From contig JARIAN010000012.1 in NCBI GenBank assembly GCA_029257865.1, positions 1 to 35,124 of the forward strand: a DNA stretch of 35,124 nt, given 5' to 3'. The notes under the pieces were generated by a model that had not been told where the DNA came from, ran no database searches, and saw nothing but the letters and a program-made list of their open reading frames with translations. Shown piece by piece: positions 15,672-22,369 of this stretch (the stretch's first letter is position 1; every line of letters starts with the position of its first letter). This DNA is from Phocaeicola sp. (lineage in GTDB: Bacteria; Bacteroidota; Bacteroidia; Bacteroidales; Bacteroidaceae). The position numbers were made by a program, and so were the translations under genes.

Positions 15672-17778
15672 TATATATAATACATGTTTAGATATAAGTA
15701 ATGTTCTAAATGCTGGTGATATAAGTAATGCAAGATCCAAAGTAATTACATTACTTCATGAGATTAATGGTACTAACAATAATTCATATATGGAATTAGT
15801 CAACCATCTTATTCGTGAAGTGGGGCTTTTACCGTATATTGATACATATACTGCATCTTGGGAAGATCGGTTTGTATGTGAAGTTTTTAAAGTTAATATT
15901 GGAGAAAGAAAACCTTGTGTCTTACATACTGCTCAATCACAGGTATTAAAGAAGTTATTAGAAGGGAAAAGCGTTGCGGTGAGTGCTCCTACAAGTTTTG
16001 GTAAAAGTTTTGTTATTGATGCATTTATTGCGATTAAACAACCAATTAATGTTGTAATATTAGTACCTACGGTTGCTCTTGCAGATGAAACAAGAAGACG
16101 AATTTGCCGAAAATTCTCTCATCAATATAAAATAATTACAACAACAGATGTAGAACTTGCGGAGAAAAACATATTGGTATTTCCGCAAGAAAGAGCTTTT
16201 GCCTATATAGATAAACTTCCTTCAATTGATATTCTAATCGTTGATGAGTTTTATAAGGCAAGTACAAATTTTGATCTTGAAAGAAGCTCCACTTTACTCA
16301 GTTCAATGGTAGAACTCGGAAAGAAAGCTAAACAAAGATATTATCTTGCCCCAAATATCCATGAAATAGAAGAAAATGTATTCACTGAAGGGATGACATT
16401 TCTGCGTATGGATTTTAAGACCGTTGTAACGCATGCATGGCGGTTATATAAAAGCAGACCAAAGAATGAAGATAAACAGAGTTTTAAGACACGTAAACTT
16501 ATTGAATTAATAAATACAGGTATAGGTAAAGCTTTGATATATACCGGCACATATAAGGGAATTGAAGAAGTAACAACAATTCTTAACAGAAATTTATATA
16601 ATAAAGACTCTGAACTGCTTGCTAATTTTTCTGATTGGCTGGAATGCAATTATGGAGAAAAGTATATTCTTAAAGATTTAGTCAAACATGGTATTGGTAT
16701 TCATAATGGTCAGCTACATCGTTCTCTTAGTCAAATTCAAATAAAACTATTTGAAGAACAGAATGGGTTAGATTATTTGGTATCGACCTCGTCTATAATT
16801 GAAGGAGTAAATACTCAAGCAGAGAGTGTCGTTTTATGGTCAAATAAGAACGGGGCTCATAAGATTGATTATTTTACCTTTCGCAACATCATTGGACGCG
16901 CAGGCAGAATGTTTCGTTATTTTGTAGGTCGTGTCTATATGCTTGAAGAGCCACCAAGTCAAGAAAATACTAAATTGAGATTAGAGTTTCCTGATGATGT
17001 AGTAAAAAAACTTGATGGAAATGACCCCGGTATAAAATTGAATAATGAACAATATGTAAAAATTCAACGATATCAAGATGAAATGATAGAACTTCTTGGA
17101 ACGGATATTTGGCATAGAATTGAAAGAATACCACAAATCAGAAGTTGTAAACCATCAATGTTAAAGATAATTGCGGAAAAATTGAAAACTGATTCCAATT
17201 GGCCAACAAATTGCGATGCTTTACAAAACAATAATACATGGGAATGGAGGGATGCTTTAGGAGATATCATAGAAATTTTGGAATATCATCGAAAAGGACA
17301 TTTACGGTATTATGCATGTGCATGTAGTAATGGATGGAAAATGACTATAAAAGAGCTATATAACACAGTAAAAGATTATGGTATTACATATGAGGATATA
17401 TTTACATTTGAAAGATATGTATCCTTTAATCTCTCATCTATTATTGCGGTAATTAATATTATACGTCAAGAACTTTATCCTAATTCCTCAAATATCGCCA
17501 ATTTTGTATATAAAGCATCAAATGCCTTTTTACCTAAAATTGTATTTCAACTTGAAGAATACGGATTACCGAGGATGATTAGTAAAAAGATACAAAATGC
17601 AGGTCTTATAAATCTTGAAGACGATTCTAAAGAGATTACAATCGTTATACAGGAATTTAACACGATAGGAATTGAATACCTTGAACAAAAAATACCTAAT
17701 CTCCATTCATTTGACAAATATATATTAAAACATTTTATGAACGGAATTCGTTGCATAACGACAAATCAAAAGAATTAA
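15655..17778 (+). CDS. hamB: Hachiman HamB (superfamily 2 helicase)
   Basis: A 707-residue Ski2-like DNA helicase, the sensor/motor subunit of Hachiman. Walker A is APTSFGKS (about 111-118), motif Ia is VVILVPTVALADE, motif II is the DEAH-type variant IVDEFY (about 195-200), a motif V-like stretch is STSSIIEGVN and motif VI is IIGRAGR (about 412-418). The remaining C-terminal 290 residues show nothing I recognise. It begins with two ATG codons (15655, 15658) inside the end of hamA, and is followed by a terminator. It seems shorter than the HamB proteins I recall (roughly 900 residues or more), but motifs I to VI are intact, so I regard it as functional. Confidence 0.86.
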   Translation: MMQTNDIYNTCLDISNVLNAGDISNARSKVITLLHEINGTNNNSYMELVNHLIREVGLLPYIDTYTASWEDRFVCEVFKVNIGERKPCVLHTAQSQVLKKLLEGKSVAVSAPTSFGKSFVIDAFIAIKQPINVVILVPTVALADETRRRICRKFSHQYKIITTTDVELAEKNILVFPQERAFAYIDKLPSIDILIVDEFYKASTNFDLERSSTLLSSMVELGKKAKQRYYLAPNIHEIEENVFTEGMTFLRMDFKTVVTHAWRLYKSRPKNEDKQSFKTRKLIELINTGIGKALIYTGTYKGIEEVTTILNRNLYNKDSELLANFSDWLECNYGEKYILKDLVKHGIGIHNGQLHRSLSQIQIKLFEEQNGLDYLVSTSSIIEGVNTQAESVVLWSNKNGAHKIDYFTFRNIIGRAGRMFRYFVGRVYMLEEPPSQENTKLRLEFPDDVVKKLDGNDPGIKLNNEQYVKIQRYQDEMIELLGTDIWHRIERIPQIRSCKPSMLKIIAEKLKTDSNWPTNCDALQNNNTWEWRDALGDIIEILEYHRKGHLRYYACACSNGWKMTIKELYNTVKDYGITYEDIFTFERYVSFNLSSIIAVINIIRQELYPNSSNIANFVYKASNAFLPKIVFQLEEYGLPRMISKKIQNAGLINLEDDSKEITIVIQEFNTIGIEYLEQKIPNLHSFDKYILKHFMNGIRCITTNQKN

Positions 17779-17780
17779 AT

Positions 17781-17829
17781 AATAGCCATATTATTACCTC
17801 TATATTTTTTGAGATATGATATGGCTATT
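17781..17829. terminator. Terminator between hamB and the RhuM-like gene
   Basis: AATAGCCATAT (17781-17791) pairs perfectly with ATATGGCTATT (17819-17829) three bases after the hamB stop. The stem is AT-rich, and the convergent genes could share it. Confidence 0.6.
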
Positions 17830-17880
17830 TAGATAAGGATCCATATAGAAATTCTTTCGTATAATTTTCATTTGATATCT

Positions 17881-18243
17881 TCAACAGTACGCAGTTTTTC
17901 CGTTCTGTATAAACATCACGTATGTTTGCCGCTTCTCTTGTGAGAGAACCTTTCCTACCAGCCACATGCGGAACAGGTAGGTGTTGTAGGTGTTCAGCCG
18001 AAAAGCAATCAGAATAATGATTTCAGGCGCGTACACGTCCGCGTACAGCCCGTTTTCAAGCTGCATGTAGCGGCACACCTTGTAGTCGTTCAGCACGTCA
18101 GACTTGCGGACGGCTTTGATGACGGCGTTCACTGCCGGGACGGTCGTATGGAACAGTCCGGCTATTTCGGTGGCGGTCATCCACACATCGTTACCGGTTA
18201 CGCTGACCGCCTTGTCCTCTATGATGATTATGTCACGTTTCAT
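17881..18243 (-). CDS. Small RhuM-like HTH protein
   Basis: A 120-residue protein (begins MKRDIIIIEDKAVSVTG) whose middle, VWMTATEIAGLFHTTVPAVN, resembles the N-terminal DNA-binding part of RhuM-type proteins. A second conserved-looking block is VYAPEIIILIAFRLN. It is much shorter than full RhuM proteins. It starts 12 bp after the integrase stop and reads in the same direction, so the two form one operon; CTnDOT-type elements often carry a small gene after int. Its function is unknown. GC content matches the integrase and not the neighbouring Hachiman genes. Confidence 0.6.
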   Translation of the reverse strand: MKRDIIIIEDKAVSVTGNDVWMTATEIAGLFHTTVPAVNAVIKAVRKSDVLNDYKVCRYMQLENGLYADVYAPEIIILIAFRLNTYNTYLFRMWLVGKVLSQEKRQTYVMFIQNGKTAYC

Positions 18244-18255
18244 GGCTCCTCTTTT

Positions 18256-19491
18256 TTAGATGGTGCAACCTGCAAATTCCTCGACGTTGTTTAACCTTGC
18301 GGCAAGGTTTTCCATATCCTGATTGAGTTTTTCTTTGGTTATCTTCGCGTAAATCTGCGTCGTCTTTATGCTCTTGTGTCCAAGCATGGAGCTGACCGTT
18401 TCGATGGGTACGCCGTTGGAAAGGAAAACTGTCGTGGCTGCCGTGTGGCGGCTTTGATGCCACGTGATATGCTTGGTGATGCCGCAACGCTTGGCGACGG
18501 CACGGATACCGGCAAGGCACGTGTTATAATGCGGAACGGGGAATATCCTGCCGTTCTCGCATAGCCCACGGTATTTGCCGATTATGCGGTTGGCGATGTC
18601 AAGCAGGCGGATGTTGGACACCACGCCCGTTTTCTTGCGGTTGATGTTTATCCACTCGTGTTCGTCGAAATAGGTACGGATATTCTCTTCCGTGAGGTTG
18701 CGCATATCCGCGAACGACAATCCGGTGAACGCACAGAACAGGTAGAGGTCGCGGTACAGTTCCTGTTTGGCGTTTTTCAGTTTCCCCTCCATCAGCAGGC
18801 GTATTTCGTCTTTGGTCAGGAAACTGCGTGTCGTTTCCTCCTTCTTGATTTCATACTCGCGGAACGGGTCGCGTGTCAGCCACTCGTTGTTGATGGCTAT
18901 GAACACCATTGTCCGTAGCGGGCAGACGTACAGCCACACGGTATTGGTGCAGCAGTGCTTGTCCGTGCGCAGGAACATCTCGAAGTCGGAGATGAAAGCG
19001 GGAGTAAGCTCTTTTAGGGCGATGTCCTTCACATGGTAGCGGATGTCGAGGAACTCTTGCAGGTGCTTGTAAACGACACGGTACTTTTCCAGTGTACCTT
19101 TTGCTTTCATGCCTGCTTCCACCTGTTTCTCATAGTTCTCGTTGTGCCGACGGAACACCTGCATCAGCGTGTGGTAGCGGTGTTCCAGTCCGAGAAAGGC
19201 GTTCTTTACCTTCTCCGCCGTGACGAAGTTGTCACGCTCCATGATTTCCTGATAGTGTCTGTTGATGCGCACCCGCATCTTGTCAAGCATACGGTTCGTT
19301 TCGAGTGCCGCCGCGCTTCTGCCCGTGACACGTCCCCCTTTGGTGTCCCACAGCTTCGGATCGACACTCAACTTGCAACTGAACTGCGTCTGGCTGCCGT
19401 CCACCGTGATGCGTCCCATGACGGGAACCGTCCCGTCCTTTTTCACTACCTGACGCTTGAGGTAGTAGATTACTGAAAATGTACTCTTCAT
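18256..19491 (-). CDS. int: IntDOT-like tyrosine integrase
   Basis: A 411-residue tyrosine recombinase that integrates and excises the element. It has an N-terminal arm-binding domain (begins MKSTFSVIYYLKRQVVKKDG), a core-binding SAM-like domain (about 105-210) and a catalytic domain. Catalytic residues by my count are K287 (in RKKTGV), H345 and R348 (WHQSRH), H372 (MLGHKS) and Y381 (TTQIYAKI). The first catalytic arginine is replaced by S259 (TGLSFADM), a hallmark of IntDOT. Length and positions agree with what I recall of CTnDOT integrase. The start at 19491 gives this length; an upstream in-frame ATG at 19701 would add 70 unlikely residues. Upstream DNA is rich in palindromes, as expected for arm sites. 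Confidence 0.93.
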   Translation of the reverse strand: MKSTFSVIYYLKRQVVKKDGTVPVMGRITVDGSQTQFSCKLSVDPKLWDTKGGRVTGRSAAALETNRMLDKMRVRINRHYQEIMERDNFVTAEKVKNAFLGLEHRYHTLMQVFRRHNENYEKQVEAGMKAKGTLEKYRVVYKHLQEFLDIRYHVKDIALKELTPAFISDFEMFLRTDKHCCTNTVWLYVCPLRTMVFIAINNEWLTRDPFREYEIKKEETTRSFLTKDEIRLLMEGKLKNAKQELYRDLYLFCAFTGLSFADMRNLTEENIRTYFDEHEWININRKKTGVVSNIRLLDIANRIIGKYRGLCENGRIFPVPHYNTCLAGIRAVAKRCGITKHITWHQSRHTAATTVFLSNGVPIETVSSMLGHKSIKTTQIYAKITKEKLNQDMENLAARLNNVEEFAGCTI

Positions 19492-19811
19492 CGTTCTTAA
19501 TTTTTGGATTTCAAAATTAGTTGGTGAAGAGTCCGGTGTCGGTACGCAAAACGGGGAGGAACGGCGCAATCTTTTTTCCGTAACCGTATTTGTTACGTGA
19601 GTTGTGGGTAACTCACTATAACATAGTGTCTTGTTTCGCCATTCGTACCCGTTTGTCGCATTTTCGGACATGGTTACGAACAAGTAACGTTGCGGCGTCA
19701 AGATTTGGCTTCGGCAAGGATTGTAATGGCTTCACGAATTATCGCCACTTTAACTAAAACCCTTGTAACTCAATTCTATCACTATATCTTTCCGCATTTC
19801 ACTTTTTTGTA
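19492..19811. promoter_or_regulatory. Integrase upstream region with clustered palindromes
   Basis: This 320-bp non-coding stretch separates int from the presumed junction. GTGAGTT (19597-19603) pairs with AACTCAC (19610-19616), and CACTAT (19614-19619) with ATAGTG (19623-19628), the two palindromes overlapping. The minus strand carries ACTCACGTAA followed by TACGG, also found beside the HTH divergent promoter. These are candidate integrase arm sites or regulator boxes. No gene is present. Confidence 0.45.
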
Positions 19812-19821
19812 GTAACTTTGC
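19812..19821 (+). other. Presumed attachment-site core (element/chromosome junction)
   Basis: GTAACTTTGC fits the CTnDOT attachment core GTANNTTTGC exactly and lies 320 bp upstream of an IntDOT-like gene, where that family places its end. GC-rich element DNA lies to the left and native-looking sulfatase coding DNA starts 9 bp to the right. The partner site on the left was not found, so this is a strong candidate and not proven. Confidence 0.6.
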
Positions 19822-19830
19822 TTTCTAAAA

Positions 19831-21360
19831 TTACAGAACCTTAGGTAAGGTAATTTTAAACAAATCACTAGGACGATGTTCTTGTAAGATAACATTTACC
19901 ATTTTGCGTACTTGCTCCGGATGCTCTCCTGCTACATTGTGATCTTCATGAATGTCTTTGCTCAAGTCATACAGAAATGGAACTCCTTGTTTCACAACCA
20001 TCTTCCAGTCGCCCATGCGTAATCCTATTTGATTAGTTTCATGAAACTCCCAATAAAGGAATTCGTGTTTTTTCTGGTTTTCATTTTCACCCAGCAAAGT
20101 CGGTGCAAAAGAGATGCCGTCAAAACAGTCATTGTCTAGTTTCTTGTTGATGTACTTGCGTGGAAACTTCTTGTCGCCTATCAGTTCACAGAAGGTAGGC
20201 ATAATATCATAAAAAGCCAGTTGATGGTCATTTACACTTCCTGCTTCAATTTTGCCTGGCCATTTTACTATAAATGGAATTCGGATACCCCCCTCGTAGC
20301 ACTGTCTTTTCAAGCCTCTAAGTTTTCCGTCTCTTCCAAAAAAATCAGGGTCTGCCCCTCCTTCTTCATGAGGACCGTTGTCGCTGCTAAAAATTACAAT
20401 AGTATTTTTTTCCAATCCCTTATCTTTCAGTTTCTGCATGATTTCTCCCACATATGCATCTAGGCGAGTTATCATACCTGCAAATTCGGCATGAGTATGT
20501 ACAGCTTCATTATATCTGCTACCTTCATCCCCTCCCCAAGTCTTGTCACGGAAGAATTTCTTTTTATAAAAATTCAGAATAGAATCATTAGGTTGCGCTA
20601 ATTCTGCATGAGGCAGTGTATAAGTGAAAAATCCATAAAATGGTTGGTCTTCAGTTTGCTTGTCCAACCATTTCAAAGCTTCTTGATGAATCAAGTCGGC
20701 AGAATATTGCGTACGCTTTTTATAGTCGGCTCCATACATTGGATGCTGAATGTTTTCATCAAGCACCACTCTCACAGTTGCCGTATCACCAGCCGATTTA
20801 CTATAGCGATTCAGATAATTGGGATAATAAAGGTGAGCTTGAAACTGACAGATATATCCATAGTATTCATCTACCCCACGCTTGTCTGGAGTTGATACTG
20901 AGCCTTCATATCCCCCGGCCCATTTACCAAACATACCGGTAGTATATCCGTTTTTCTTCATGATTTCCGGCAGGATGATGTGTTCAGGGTCATACGGTTC
21001 TTGTCCGCTTACAGTAAAATCCGTATTATTGCCATACTTCATGGTAGGGACATTGCGCCAGTATTCTTTATTCCCTCTTACATGGCCGTGACCGGAATGT
21101 TGCCCTGTCATGATGCTGGCTCTGGAGGGAGCACTTACAGGACTGCCGGCATAGGCTTGAGTAAACATCATCCCATCTTCCGCCATTTGGTCGATATGGG
21201 GGGTTTGGATGTATTTCTGTCCATAGCAAGCAAGGTCGCCATATCCCATATCGTCGCATAAGATAAAGATAATGTTGGGTTTTTCATGAGTGGCAGCGAT
21301 TGCAGCAAACGAAGTACAACAAGCAGCACCTAATGTCAGAAGTCGATTGTTCTTTTTCAT
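19831..21360 (-). CDS. Secreted Ser-type sulfatase
   Basis: A 509-residue sulfatase that removes sulfate esters, probably from host glycans in the periplasm. The signal peptide is MKKNNRLLTLGAACCTSFAA and following residues. Metal-binding aspartates are in FILCDDMGYGD. The active-site signature is VSAPSRASIMTGQ with Ser at about residue 76, so a serine would be converted to formylglycine by an anaerobic maturase encoded elsewhere. HGHVRGN follows, a stretch seen in S1-family members acting on galactose, GalNAc or GlcNAc sulfates, but I cannot fix the subfamily. The C-terminal GDWKMVV motif is present. It stands alone, ends 9 bp from the element junction, and appears complete (ends FKITLPKVL). 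Confidence 0.93.
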   Translation of the reverse strand: MKKNNRLLTLGAACCTSFAAIAATHEKPNIIFILCDDMGYGDLACYGQKYIQTPHIDQMAEDGMMFTQAYAGSPVSAPSRASIMTGQHSGHGHVRGNKEYWRNVPTMKYGNNTDFTVSGQEPYDPEHIILPEIMKKNGYTTGMFGKWAGGYEGSVSTPDKRGVDEYYGYICQFQAHLYYPNYLNRYSKSAGDTATVRVVLDENIQHPMYGADYKKRTQYSADLIHQEALKWLDKQTEDQPFYGFFTYTLPHAELAQPNDSILNFYKKKFFRDKTWGGDEGSRYNEAVHTHAEFAGMITRLDAYVGEIMQKLKDKGLEKNTIVIFSSDNGPHEEGGADPDFFGRDGKLRGLKRQCYEGGIRIPFIVKWPGKIEAGSVNDHQLAFYDIMPTFCELIGDKKFPRKYINKKLDNDCFDGISFAPTLLGENENQKKHEFLYWEFHETNQIGLRMGDWKMVVKQGVPFLYDLSKDIHEDHNVAGEHPEQVRKMVNVILQEHRPSDLFKITLPKVL

Positions 21361-21401
21361 TTATTAAATTATTAGTAGTTATTACCTTAGAATAATTGCA
21401 G

Positions 21402-21409
21402 TAAAGGTA
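21402..21409 (-). promoter_or_regulatory. Predicted sulfatase -7 box
   Basis: TACCTTTA on the minus strand, one base from TAnnTTTG, 41 bp before the sulfatase ATG. No TTTG is visible at the right distance upstream. Confidence 0.35.
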
Positions 21410-21491
21410 ATGTTTTTTTTATTCAGAAACTATAATAATGTTTTTTCTCTTTACTAATGAAGGGGATTTTTCGTAAACATTAAAAATATTC

Positions 21492-21561
21492 CTCTTCATT
21501 GGATATGAAAATGGGCGGCAACTTCCCTAAACAGGGAATTGCCGCCCATTGAATTTGTTTC
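21492..21561. repeat. 70-bp hairpin repeat, copy A
   Basis: This matches 24950-25019 at 67 of 70 bases. The core is a stem of AATGGGCGGCAA plus TTCCCT against AGGGAATTGCCGCCCATT with one bulged base and an AAAC loop (21510-21550). It lies in the 483-bp gap between the sulfatase start and the GIN-domain gene. The rest of that gap shows no gene. Confidence 0.8.
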
Positions 21562-21843
21562 CGATTCTTTTAGGTATATGCTGCTGACAGAAATGTACAT
21601 TTGCATTTCCGTCACGATTTTCTATGCCAATCATGTTATTGCCTATAGCAGCTACTTTAGGACTATAACCACGAAACTTTTATATGTCCGTTTGGTGCTC
21701 TTCTGCATAAATAAAAGATTTGTCATAAATATCTTATAGAAAAGAGAAGAGAATATATCTTTACGTATAATAACGGACGGATAACACATAGAGTTCCCTA
21801 ATAACAGATTACATAGCAATGATAATTCTACAGATATATGCTT

Positions 21844-22356
21844 TTATTTAGTCTGCAATTCTTTACACAACTTCTTCTTTGCCTTTAATCCCTGCAAGTT
21901 AACATGACTGTTACCTTTTGTCTTACAGTCGAGCACATCTGTTTCTCCTTTTAGAGTAAGCTGGCTTCCCGCTCCAGCCGATACCTGCAGATATTTAGCC
22001 TTTACGTTCATCGTTCCTTTGGAACCGGCTGTCAATGATACACTGAGTGAATCTACTGAAAATGGCTTGTCTGCCTTCAGTTCAGAATAAAGCATACTTA
22101 TCTTACGGACATCGTTGGTATAGATACGTACCACATCTTTCGGCATTGGTCCATTGGTGTCCTTAAGTGTGAACGACAGTGTCCCATCCTTCAGCTCCTG
22201 TATTCCAAGTTCCGGATTTTCCACTTCTACGCGGAATGTGTCCGACGGAATCAATACGACCTTGTATCCGGCAAAATAAAAGTTTCTTACCGGCTCCTTA
22301 GCCTGGCTCAACAAACAAAAGCCAAGGCCTGCTAATAATAAAGTTATCTTCTTCAT
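21844..22356 (-). CDS. GIN-domain (DUF2807) exported protein
   Basis: A 170-residue exported protein with signal peptide MKKITLLLAGLGFCLLSQAK. The rest is a repetitive, beta-rich body (SVSLTAGSKGTMNVKAKYLQ, GNSHVNLQGLKAKK) typical of the GIN/DUF2807 putative adhesin-head domain, which forms a beta-helix. It starts 13 bp after the stop of the TonB-receptor-like gene and is likely co-transcribed with it. The role is unknown; a cell-surface or periplasmic partner of the barrel protein is a reasonable guess. I chose ATG 22356 because it directly precedes the signal peptide. Confidence 0.7.
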   Translation of the reverse strand: MKKITLLLAGLGFCLLSQAKEPVRNFYFAGYKVVLIPSDTFRVEVENPELGIQELKDGTLSFTLKDTNGPMPKDVVRIYTNDVRKISMLYSELKADKPFSVDSLSVSLTAGSKGTMNVKAKYLQVSAGAGSQLTLKGETDVLDCKTKGNSHVNLQGLKAKKKLCKELQTK

Positions 22357-22369
22357 ACTACTATGTATT

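Larger units (their letters stand above)
2373..19821. mobile_element. CTnDOT-type integrated element carrying Hachiman
   Basis: A GC-rich block with an IntDOT-like integrase at the right end, Xis-like small HTH proteins, topoisomerase III, DUF1896, DUF3945 and a methylase-helicase is the familiar backbone of Bacteroides conjugative and mobilizable elements. The right junction is placed at GTAACTTTGC (19812-19821), followed 9 bp later by the sulfatase stop codon. The left limit is uncertain: it is drawn at the end of the MITE-like repeat because backbone genes stop there. No relaxase, tra genes, resistance genes or rte regulators are in the window. The block is therefore either a short non-conjugative element or a deletion derivative. 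An AT-rich Hachiman cassette sits inside it. Confidence 0.75.
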
